Assembly: GCA_033060915.1 (NCBI GenBank)
Contig: CM065394.1
Span: 19,051,001 to 19,115,000, forward strand
Reading direction: 5' to 3'
DNA from: Euryodendron excelsum
Taxonomy: Eukaryota > Streptophyta > Magnoliopsida > Ericales > Pentaphylacaceae
Length of the DNA: 64,000 nt
Shown here: positions 22,001 through 34,000 of the stretch, one piece after another
Position numbering within the stretch: position 1 is the first letter of the stretch
Layout of the letters: each line of letters begins with the position of its first letter
Notes under the pieces: generated by a model
Databases searched by the model: none
Told to the model about the DNA's origin: nothing
The model's input: only the letters and a program-made list of their open reading frames with translations
Made by a program: the position numbers and the translations under genes

Positions 22001-25000
22001 AAGGGAATAATCTCGGTTTCCCTTTATCTTTTACTATTGAGGTTGCCTCAAGTCCTTGCAACTATCCCTTTTCCAGCAAAGATAAACTAACTGTTTGAAT
22101 AATTGGGTCCATTTGCCAACAAACTGTGACTGCTCCTCCCATTAAACTTAATTCTCAAATTTCAGCCTCATGTAGGCAATTTCAAAAACTGGTCTTCTAC
22201 CAGCTTGTGTCCCACCATCTCTCAACCATTTTATTCTGTAGCTGTGCAAATGGTTAGTCTGCTTTCTGTCTCCCCTTACTCTGTCGATAAAGCAAATGTC
22301 AACTAATTATTCATAGTGCCAATGATCACTGAACGTCCATCGCTTAGCATTCAGCCCATGTTAGCTTTTAAGGGGAATCCTGCTACTGCCTTCTCTATCT
22401 ATGCCGGAGATGCTTGTTTGCTAGAAGACTGGAGGATATTGTCTTTCGCTTAGGAGCAAAACTGGAATCTTGCAGTAACCAAGATTTCTTAGCTATTACA
22501 TGTTGGCAACTTGAGGGCTACTATTTACACACCTATGCTGCTTATTGTAGTTGCCAGGTGCCTATTTAAATTGGCTGCTTCAAAGTTACCGTCATCATAA
22601 TGTAAGTTTGGTATTGAGCCCTTACCCCTCATTTATGCTTACGGCTAGCCACATTTATTCACAACAGGTGTACAACTTGAAGTAGACCTTCAATTAGATA
22701 TAGGGTGAGTTTAATACCCCATCATTCCTAACTCAAAGACGCTACATTTCAAACCCTAAGGATCTCTTCCAGATGTACAGTTCTTACAGCAGGTATACTC
22801 ACTGTATAGTTCAGAAAGGACCAAAGTAAATAAACTGGTCATCATGTCTGATACCATGTTCACATTGACCAAATTGTCGCTCATCTTTCCCCACTATAAC
22901 ATTAACATGTTAAACTTCCAAATTTTCAGTTTCCTTGAGAAGGTCCAAAACACACCGTTGAGAGATGAAGATACCAGCTTTACCCAGCTACTTCAAAATC
23001 TAAAGCATAATCCAAATCTCCAAGTCAATATTCTTAGCCAAGGTACATTTTTTACATCTATTTCCAAGGTCTAAATTTCCCACGCCGTATTAAAAAAAAA
23101 AAGTAAAAAAAAAAAAAAAAAGAAAGAAAAGAAGTGAAAAGAAAAAAAACCAAAACTAATAAAATTCTATGGCATGCTTTTTCTTTTTGGTTAAGCTTGC
23201 AAACTCCAAAACTACAACACGAGTGTAAGGATTCCATTTTTGCCCGCTCAGCATTCTCCAGTACAAATCAATTCTTTAGTAAAACGTTACAACATTACCA
23301 AAGCTCAAACCGGCTTTTCAAAACTCCAGCGGTCACTTTCAGAACTCGAGGGCCCCATCGAAGCAAAAACGACCAAAATGCCCTTAGGTACTCTAAGCAG
23401 CTTTTCAAAACCAAACGGTTTTCGAAACCAATACCACAGACAGGCAACTTTTTGAGACCGAACAGTCTTCGAAGCCAATGCCAAACTTTAAAAGGTTCAC
23501 TTCTGGCACTTGTTGTCCGCCAACGTAGAATATTCATTATGCCACTTGGCATCTGACAGTTTTTCGAGATTAGGCAGCTTCTGAAACTAACGCCAAACTG
23601 TCAGAATGGCAGAAGCACTCACAAACTATTAAGCTGCCGGAGTGGCGAGAAATCACCCACAAACAGGTCGACACAGTACACCGTTAAACAACCCAGTGTC
23701 ACAAGACCAAAAGCGCCTCTTGGCCGTGACATGTTTACGAAAAGACGAGATATATTTGAAAACCAATTTGTCACAACCGTTAGAGTAATGAAAACACTCG
23801 TAAACCCAAGTCAATATCAGCGTCTGCTAGCCCAACATGGTGAAAAATGACCAACCAGGCACGTCTCCGAGAAAGTACTAAGTTCTCAAGTTGGTAATTC
23901 CACCCTTCCAGACCTGTCCCCGGACAATCTGGCATATTTAATATGCCATTCCCTCCGACTCCGGACCTATTCCAATGATACCCGATCAAAATGACTATTT
24001 TGCCCATGGAGGCTCTAGGACGTCTTTCGAGAAAGTAAAAATTCCTCAAACAGGGTAAGTCCACCCTCTCTAACTGTCTCTTGACAATCTGACACATTTA
24101 AGTTGTCAACCAAATTGACTCCAAACTTGGTCCGGTGATACTTGATCAAAATGACTATTTTATCACTTGGCACCCTAGCACGCTTATCGGGAAGTACAAG
24201 TCCTCCGAAGCAGTAAGATCACACCCAACTACCTCCGAGTAGGTAGGCACACCATTGTGTGAATAAAATCCATTCTAGCCTCATTCTGACAAAATCTGAT
24301 CAAAATGACTGTTTTGCCCCTACCACGACCGCGCTAGCTCTAGGAGTTAAACCGACAATCACAAGGACCATTTAAAGAAGGTCCATGTTCAATTTCGAGC
24401 GAATCCCTTGATTTGAAACACACCTAAGCAAATAAAAGCTTCGCAAAGCGTGTCACAAACGCTCCGTCGAAGTTGAATTTTTCTTCACTTCCTTGATTAA
24501 AACGCATTGTCGAATGAATTGCAAAATACATAAACCAGGGAATTCCCCTAAGCATTTCTAGGGGACTTTCCATCGGTACGGTTCGATCGAGATGATCACT
24601 TTCCGAAGTCCCTAATCGCGTGGTACAAAAACTGCTACTTTGGGAAACTAATGAAGCGTCTTACAGGTGCTTCCGGAAGCTTACTTTTAGGCTCGCTTCT
24701 CGAGATGGTATCTTGGTCTTCTAAAAACATCCAAGGCTCCAAGAGTACCAAGTTCAAGAGAAACTGTAGAAAAATATCGTGAACGTAATCGATTTCTCCA
24801 TATCCTTCCCGGATGGCACGAATACCAAGGTAAAGTCAACAAAAAAGTTTTCGACAGCCGAGCAAGTGCTACATGCGCCCAAATTTTGATCAAATTGTCC
24901 AAAACTTGCATTGTCACCCAAGAGAGGAAAGTATAGATGTGCCCTGCACATGTCTAGCTAGAGGGATTTTCACTTATAAATATCAGGCAACCCCCCAGCA

Positions 25001-28000
25001 CAATTTAGAGGCGAAAACAGCAAGAAAACTCTGTCAAAATCAATACAGAACCTCTAAAATTCAATTCAAGTCTCCAAAACCAAAGAATCAAGAGTTCAAG
25101 AAGTCTTGAAAACCAAGCCATCCTTTGAAGAACCAAGCCATGGTGGATTGAAGACCAAGGTAAACTCATACTTAGATTTGTACTCTCCCCACTCCATCAC
25201 TTCTCCCTCCAAGCTTACTTGAACTTTTTTTTCTCTTTTAATCCCTATCTTCAACCCCCTCTTCTTGTGTGCTTGACATAAGTGGGCCTTTAGGCCATGC
25301 TTAGAGAAAAGCTTGTGAGAACCACCGGTTAGGAGACTTCTCACAAGCCTACTTGAGCATAGTATGGCGTTTAGAGCCCCTAGCATTGTGGTGTGACCTA
25401 ACCTTTACATATTCATGACCCTTTGCATCTAAATGTTATAATGCTCATGTTATGCTTGCTATAGCTTTATTTATATGTTCAAACCTTTTTCAAACCACCA
25501 TTAGTTTCATCTACAATAGTTCTCTAGAGTTTATGCCAAAATGGTTTTCAAAAAGTGCCTTCAAGTTGGAGTTTCTTAAAGTTTAAGCCAAGAACCCTAG
25601 TTTTCCGAGCCTTTAGGTTGTCTCTCAAAACCCTACTCTCTACCCTCGCATCCAAGTATTTAGTTCTTTTGAGTTGCATAAAAATGGTTTTCAAAACCCC
25701 TCTCTAAAAAGAGATTTTTAATGTCTTTCAAGTTTTCCAAACAACCCTCCTTAGAGGAGATTTTTCAATGGTTTTGGCTCTCTTAAGTTTTGAGGTTGGA
25801 ATGGTCTTAAAGAAGCCCTCCTTTGAAGAGTTTTCATCAAATCAACCATATAAACCCTTGCTCATTTGGGTGGTTTTCAATACCCTAAAAGTGGTTTTCA
25901 AAACAACCCTCTTTAAGTAGGTTTTCAAAATGATCATTCTCTAGTTTGCATAAAAGTGATTTTTAAAAAAAACTCTTGTTTCAGTGGTTTTCAAATATTC
26001 AAGTGGTTTTCAAAAGTACCTACTCTATATTAATTTTTAAAGTTCTACTCTCTTGAGTTAGTGGTTGTCATGGTTCCAAGGTGGCCCTCTATTTAGTGAT
26101 TTCCAAATACTAACTATATGAACCCTACACTCACTTGGGTGGTTTTAATAAAATGGTTTTCAAAACTCACAACTCTCTTCAGTTGGTTTTCTAAAAGATT
26201 TTACATGAAATAATAACTTCTTTACATAAAATGATACTTTTCTAAACTTTCCTTCAATTTTTTTCACATGAAATGATAAGGTTTTCACATGAAATTATGG
26301 TTTTCAAACTACCCTTTCAAGTTTCTTGCATAAAACCACATTTTCAAACCTTCTCAAAACCATTAGGTCCAAACCCTAATCCAAAACCACTTTTCAAAAC
26401 CCTAGGTTAGCCCAACCCTATGTCAATCCAACCCTAGATACACCTAACCCTAAGTTAATCTAACCCAAATTAATTAACCTTAGGTCAACCTAACCCTAGT
26501 TGTCCAATCCTACGTTAACCTAACCTAAGTTAGTTAAACCTAGGTCAACCTAGCCCTAATTGTCCAACCATTGATTAACCTAACTCAAGTTAGTTAACCC
26601 TAAGTCATCCTAACCCTAGTTATCTTAACTAAGGTTAGTTGCCTTCAAGGCTCCAATTCCAATCCCATTTCAAACAATCCTTCAATTCAAAAATCATTTT
26701 CAAAACTTGCTTTCAAAAACATTCTACTCTCTTTAAGTTTTCAAAAATCATAACTCGAAGTCTTTTTAAATGTTTCCATACTCCTCCCAACAATATTTTC
26801 AAGAGCTCTCTAAAACTTGTCTTAAACTAAAAAGGCTAGACACTTACCATTTCCAAAACCCACTTTTAAATACGTTTTCTAAAAACTCACAACCCTAAGG
26901 ATGATCCTAACTCTTTCATGGTTAGAGTATCTAAAGGAAAGTGATACATTAAATTTAACCTTCGAGGTTTATAGTAGGGTTTTAAACCCTAAGTGTTTTT
27001 AAAAACCTCTTTCAAAAATAATTTTCAAAAGTCACATCCTTAAGGCAATCTTAATCATTTAATAATCATGATTTCCTAAGGAAAATGAAATATCAAGTAG
27101 GGTTTCCAAACCCTAAAAGTTTTCAAAACTCTAAAGAAAGTTTCTAGCCCCCTTTTCTAAAAATATTTTCAAAATACATAACCTTAAAAGGAGTTTAGTT
27201 TCTCAATAGCTAATCTCTCAAAAGCGATAAAATAGTCACATCCTTAAGGCAATCTTAATCATTCAATGATCATAATTTCCTAAGGAAAGTGAGATATTAA
27301 GTAGGGTTCCCTAACCATAAAAGTTTTCAAAACCTTAAAGGAATTTTTTAACCCCCTTTCCTAAAAATATTTTCAAAATACATAAAGAGATTTAGTTTCT
27401 CAATAGCTCATCTCTCAAAGGCAATGAGATATTCACCATACCCTTCTTAAGGTGATTTCAAAAACTTTTCAAAAACAAGTTCACAAGAGCTTTTACTTTG
27501 TTTCAATCCAAACTCTTTTTTCAAAAATCCTTAATCAAATTTTTAAAAAATATTTCAAAACTCCCTTGAGTTATTTCAAAAATATTCCCAACTCCCTTGA
27601 GTTGTTTCAAAAACATTTCAAAACTCTCTTGAGTTGTTTCAAAAACACTTCAATACTCTCTTGAGTTGCTTTCAAAAATACTTCAAAACATCCCAAGTCC
27701 TATTTCAAAGGTACTTTCAAAAATCTCCAAGCCCAAATCCAAGTCAAAACTCTCTTAAGTTTAAGTTTCAAAAATCCTTCAAGACTTCATGAGTCTATTT
27801 CCAAAGTCGTGCTCTTGCACGAACTATAAATGACCTGATTCTTGCCAAATGAGATACGTAAACAACCTTTATAGGTGCGGTCATAACCCTTATTTCAAAT
27901 CAAATTCCCTTTTCAAATCTCTTCTTCAATCAAAATTTTATATCTCAAGTATTTTTCAAAAATCAAATTACAAACCCTTTTTCCAAATGTTTCAAAAATG

Positions 28001-31000
28001 CTATCAAAAATGTATATCATACACCATTCATCCAAAAAATGATGACCAAACCCCAAACCCCATTTTCAAAATTTCAATAAAGGGATATAAAGTGGATAAT
28101 TAGAAACCAATTATTCAAGAGAGTGAACTAAGGATAAATAGACATGTAGGTATGGAAAAGACGGTGTAGGGTGATGATCTTAGGATATCTTCTCTATACG
28201 TAACTAACCTCTGGACCATAAATTTCTATTTCGAAGACCAAAACCGGAGTCATGTTTTCAAAAGGGCTTTAAAACTTTCAAAAGATTGCTAAAAACCTCT
28301 TTTCTAAAAACTTTCTTAAGAAGGCGATTTCCAAAATGGTTTCAAAAAAAAAAAAGTTTAGTGTTCAGATTAAGCTAAATTTTAGGTGACCTAGCACATC
28401 TTTAACTAAATTAAGTGACGAATTTTTTCAAAAAAATCCTTAATGAAACCAAATTTTCAATTTCAAACCCCCGTCGCACTTGTCCTTTTAGGAGGATAAG
28501 TTCTAGCAGAGAGAGTACCGTGTTTTCTCCAAGCCCGAGAGGTCTTGGTCCAAAAAATGGGGCGCGACAATGAGGACAGCAGAAAAGGGTTTACAGCAGG
28601 GCCAGGTGTCCCAATCACTATATTTTGAAAGAAACTCACCTAATTTCACCATTTGGTAACCTACATGATTTCCAAATCTGTTAAGCTGATTTAGGACAGC
28701 ACTAGAAACTTGGTATAATAGAGCCTACATTGGCTCTAGTGATGAACTTTGGTTATGGGAAGGAGGTAGGCGTACGGCCTTAAAAGGAAAAAAAAAGGTT
28801 TTGGGGGCATTTGGCTTGGTTTTTAAAGTGGCTGGTTGCTGCATTTGCACAGAATGAGGTGCTGGAAATTCGGAACAGCAGCTAATTTTCAGTTTTAGGT
28901 GCTGAATTAAATGACAAAATGTAACAGAAAAAGTTTGGGATTTGTACGACTTAATGGGCCAGGGCTTTAGGGCTGAAATAGCAGTTGGCCCTTTTATGGT
29001 GCAGTTTATATATATAGGTGGCACCCCTTTTTGGCATCTTCACTTAAAAAAATATTTTCTCACTTGTCAAGGAAAAAAAATGATGATGATGGTGACTAAG
29101 AAGAAGAAGAATAATGGCAGAATCTCAGCTAGGATACTTAAGCTTCACCCTTTGCAAGGTTTTAGCTGAACAATTTACAAACACAATCTCAAATTCTGGT
29201 AAGCTCAACTCTCATCAAATAGAAAGATTGTGCAGATACATATAGGCGGTTAGAGTGCTCCTACTTCTATAAAGGCTAAGATTTCAAAATAGAAAACTCT
29301 GACTCTATGACTATGCATAAGGTGTTTCGCCCCTCACATGGTAATGTGTAACCTAAAGCATTGGGGCATAGCCTTTCTAGGACTTAAAATTTTATTAATT
29401 AATGATTAACAATATTCGCTTTTAGAAATGGTGAAAAATGGGAGTTTTAAGTGTTTGAAGAACTTGGTACATTATAATAAGATTTTAAAAATTCAATAGT
29501 GTCCACATATAGAGTTATTGATGTAAGAAACAATAACCTATTTGGCAGGCTCCCAGCTTAAGGCAAAGAAATCAAAAGCATTTTGAAGAAGATAAGATTT
29601 TAGCAGGTTTATGTCTTTAGAGTTGATGTTGTAATTTTGTAAGTCTTAGGAGTTTTCTTGTAACTCCGTAAACTTTGTTTCAAGAAGATTTTCTCAGTCC
29701 TTAAGTTGTGAAAGTTGTGTTTTATTTATTTTTTAAGTATAGGGGTAGATAGTTATTTATTTCCTAAACATTAGAATACCACTATTCCCAAAAACTTAAG
29801 CTTTTAGATGAGTTAATCGTTAACATTTCAACATAATATCAAAGCAGACAAGGTCTTGTGTTCAAATCAAACCGCCTACCCATTGAATATTTCCATGTGT
29901 TTGGCCTACTTATGATGGAGAGTCTAACCACACGGTCTACCTGTCAACATGGCATCAGAGCAGCAAGGTCCTGTGTTTAGATCTCACTGCCTACCCTTTG
30001 AATATTTCCATGTGTTTGGCCCATTTATAATGGAGAGTCTAGCCAAACATGAGGGGCATGTTAAGAAACAAATAACTAAATTATCCCTGGTTTTGGTGGC
30101 TTCACTGTTGATCATTATTTTGTGAATTGTCCCAGAACCATGCTCAATGCCCTAGACTGCTTGATTCTGCACAAACCAGATAGTTTGCCCTGAAAATTTT
30201 GACTTTGTTTTGCGACTTCATAAAAAAAATTTGACTTTTTTTTGTCTAATTGTCGTATATAAAATCATTTTTCATAAAAATGTAAAAAGGAAATAAAACA
30301 TTACTCTCTCAGAAGTAACCTCCTTAAAGAATAGGCTACTTAGCCATGAAGTTCTTACTTCATCATGAAGTAACTTTCTTAGAAGTTGCTTGTCCTAATT
30401 GGTAACTACTTGTTTAAAGTAGTCCTTGCTCTACTTGTAGTCTACTTCTTTATTTATTTTAACCTCCACCATAAAAGGAGGTGGGTGTATTAATTTTGAA
30501 GCAGAGCGAATTGAGTTATTAAATGAAAAGATTCTATTCTCTCATCTACAGTAACCAAGCTGTACAAATCCTAGGAGATACCTACGTAGAAATCTCTTCT
30601 CTACCTCTTATCTTTCTATTTCTTTTATTGCTTCAGGACTTTCCCTTTAGAGGTGCTGCTTCTCCTCCTTTCTTGCTCTCTTTCTCAGCTTTTCTCTCTC
30701 AAATTTCTTTCCCACCACCCTTCTTTGCAAAAGAACTACTTATTTCCAGGTTTCTAAGGTTGTCCTACATCGATTATTCCTTTGAACAGCATTAGTTAGA
30801 AAATATGTTACTTGGAACTCGGATCAATCAAGTACGTGAAATGAGAACGAGAACGTGATATGCCACGTGTTCTAAAATATGGTACACTAGGGGTAGACTT
30901 GTATAAATTACACTATCAGAATTAAGGTATTTCTAAAATAATTTTGTTTAACAATTAGACATGTGATAAAATATCATCTACGTTTTTTCGAATTAATAAT

Positions 31001-34000
31001 CCAAAAACACATTCGAGGAGTATTATGACCCAGTTTTTTGCATTTTGTTATGCCAAAATTTTATTTTTTCTATATTTTGGTTCATTATATTTACTTGTTT
31101 TCCTCATTGGGTGATCTGTAAAAAAATAAATAGGAAAAAAATTTGAGATCACACTGGATTGCTAAATTCACCCTATTAGAACGCTAGTGTACCATATTTC
31201 GGAGCATCGTCCCAAAAAAGCAAATCAGTAGGGTAGTAAAATATTATGGTAACACAAGTTAGAAACCACTATTTGTCCAAAAAGTCAGGGTACAACACTT
31301 CGGTTCATGTTACTGCTGCTTATAGCACAAGGTATACTCCATCGTACTCGAAATTACATCAGAGTCAGCCTAGGCTTTTCAATTAGTAGATTTCTCTTCT
31401 TTGTTTTAGTAACTGTGTGCATGTATTCCTTGTGGATTTATTAAGACAATGTGAAGAGGTTTTGAAAGATTTTGGAGCTTGCTCCCCCCAACACCCAAAA
31501 TATATATATATATATATATATTTATCTTTAAGGGCTCCTTTAACGTTTTCAATTTGATATGCCTTCAATCATTTGCACTTTCATCTTATGTTTTTCATTG
31601 GTATGGATCTGAAAAAGTATGAGCTATTGAAGGAAAAAGCAATTGTTGGCAAGTGCCTTTCCTATTTCAAAATTAGGACAAATAGTATCATTACTCCATT
31701 AAATGGCCCATCTCCATTAACCTTTCCAAATAAGAACTCACGGAAGCATCATGGTATTTAAGTCCGTGGGATGGCTCTATAAAGAGAGGAAGTTATACAG
31801 GCAAGTGTGTGACAATTCCCCCCTTCCTTCCAGTTTGACATGCATGTCAGTTTCTCTTATGCAAATCCCATCTCATAATGCTCCACAAATAGATCTGACA
31901 ATTTGATTTATTTTAAAAGCACTTAAAGGTCTGCATAAAGCAAACCATGTAGATCTAAGACAAGGTATTTTATTAATCATATTCCACCAAGATCACTATT
32001 TTCAAGGTTTATCATGGCATATTTAAAATCCATAACGAGAGTGAACAAAATCATAAGCTAAAATATCTAACCATCTTTAAAGTATAAATGTAGGACACAT
32101 AGAACCCTATCTAAACTCATTAAGCAACCTTTCTACCTATACTCTTGCCAAAAGTCTCAAAAGCACCAATAAGAACAGAAAAAAATAGTGGAAGCGGAAC
32201 ACATCCCTCACCTATCCCACAAAGCCTCTAAAAGGCTTGCAAATTATCCACTCACAACACAAAAGAAGCATGGTGAAGTTCATTTCAAGATCCGAGATCT
32301 CCAGAAGACGCCAAAATTGGATAGGCTAAAGTTGCATATGAAAATTTTTAGTTGGAATGATCTCATATAGTGACATTGCTTGGTGCAATGTTAAAACTAT
32401 AAGCTGCCAAGCATGAAAAGCTGGTTTGAGTCTCAGAGCAGTCACAGTGCACAACATAAAGGTTAGGTTTGTATCTAGCCTTATGCCTCCAAGCACCATT
32501 AAAGCATTTTGTCCTTTTATCTAGAAGCACCGACATGCCTACAAGAGGGTGTACAAGAGTCCGACACGAGCCGGACACTAGTCGAATTGGACTTCTAAAA
32601 CCTAATTAAAACCCAATAAGACCCATAAATAAAAACCAATTACATAATGTGACTCATATAACGAGCCATGGGCGGCTCTACAGCCCATATCCAAAAATTT
32701 TGATATTGCCAAGATGTCCCTTACAAGAAAACATAAAAAATATATCAAAATTGAACAGCAAAATATTTAACCTAAAATGAATGCAAATAAGACTACTAAC
32801 ACAATTATGCATGCTTTCTATATGCTTCTCCTTGAAATCATGCCAAATTTTGATTTTAGCCTATTCCTTTAATTCACTTTTTCTTGCTCTTCTCATTGAT
32901 TGCATCAAGCGTGACATAAACTGCTACTCTGCTCTTTTCAGATCCATTATAAAGATGTTTCATCCCTCCTAAGTGCAAATTATACTCTTTCCCCTATTGG
33001 ATCATACTAGTCATGCCATATATTACAAACCCATCTATACAATCACTGTATATTATTCAATCCCTCTGTCTTTTTTCAGGTGGGCCAAAAGAATTTAAGA
33101 AAAGGAAGAAAAGATCGACACCTTCCACAAAGATGTCAGTGCTTTTAATTGAGAATGGGTGTCTTTTTTAATCAGTTTTACAACTTGAAGACGCCATTAA
33201 CTAGCTATCTGTAGATACATGCACACAGCATCATTTAAACAAGTGTTGAAAAAAAAAGTATGGTACAATCAGCTAGAAACTATTATATAATCTTAAAAAT
33301 TAGAAGAAAGACACACCTGCATTTCTCCAAGGAGATGTCTCTCAATTGCATTGAAGGAGTCAACAATTTCTATTTCTGACATTTTATATATAAATTGTTG
33401 TACATCAGTCTTCATTCTTGCTTGCCTCCAGAGTCTACGTTGTTCTTGCTCAGCAACAGCACGCCTTCTTTGAAACCATGGCATAAAGTTCTGTCCTTTC
33501 AGGAACCGCCTGTATGGATATACAAATATTTTTTTAATGACAGAAGAAGATCACTGGAATGCATAAATTAAAAGAGACATAGTAATGATGTAGGACAGAA
33601 TGGGTGGGCGAATGATAGTCGTAAAATTTTAAAAAATAAGAATTAATACTTTACCTGTACAGGTCCAACCAATTAGATCTCATCCGCTTTGATAAAAACT
33701 TTCCTGGACCCCTTGCCGACAAGCTTCCAAGGAATTCATCACCATTGAATGGACGTAGAGGAGGTGGATCAACAAATGGTGAAGATCCTTCAGAAGGTGT
33801 GGTAGCTCTGAAATATGGACCGAAAGGGGCCAAAAAGTTGGTAGTAAGCTCCAAAAAATGCCGTCGCAGTATCTCATTATTGACAACAGACATAGACTCC
33901 TCAACCCTTGGTGACAATCCAGCATCAATAAGCCTATTCAGAATAGAAGTGTCGGGCTTGGTTGTTGCAGCATAGGTGCTCCAAATGGCTTCCTTGTGCT

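Larger units (their letters stand above)
23224..28569 (+). mobile_element. Solo LTR of an Ogre/Tat-like Ty3/gypsy element, 5346 bp
   Basis: Starts TGTAAGGATTCC and ends GGGGCGCGACA, with flanking ACGAG (23219-23223) and ATGAG (28570-28574). That is a 5-bp target duplication with one C-to-T change. It aligns in order with 47016-50894: the same start, the ACCGGCTTTTCAAA and AAATGCCC words, the TATA region, the TTAATCCCTATCT stretch and the ending TCCAAAAAATGGGGCGCGACA. No gag, pol or primer-binding site follows. Multi-kilobase LTRs with such ends are typical of the Tat/Ogre group, but the lineage is inference. It lies in the last intron of the DENND6-like gene, antisense to it. Confidence 0.75.
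16049..33316 (-). other. Giant last intron of the DENND6-like gene (about 17.3 kb)
   Basis: The donor is GTGTGT at 33316 downward and the acceptor AG is at 16050-16049. The intron contains an Au-like SINE, a gypsy remnant, a 212-bp tandem repeat, a 5.3 kb solo LTR and duplicated repeats near 29.9 kb. No further coding exon is needed to join exons 2 and 3 in frame. Stretches 16496-17836, 18381-19709, 20216-23218, 28575-29825 and 30791-33316 contain only AT-rich, non-coding sequence that I cannot classify. Confidence 0.7.

Noticed and set aside
23134..25386. Several 65-140 codon frames on both strands
   Set aside because: They lie inside the solo LTR 23224-28569, differ between the two sister LTRs and have no domain features.
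26340..26640. Interstitial telomere repeat
   Set aside because: The AACCCTA words are embedded in a 64-bp unit with no run of the plant telomere heptamer, and the array is inside an LTR.
30523..30795. 90-codon plus-strand frame rich in Phe and Leu
   Set aside because: It lies in a CT-rich leader-like stretch of a possible LTR. Hydrophobicity is a composition effect.
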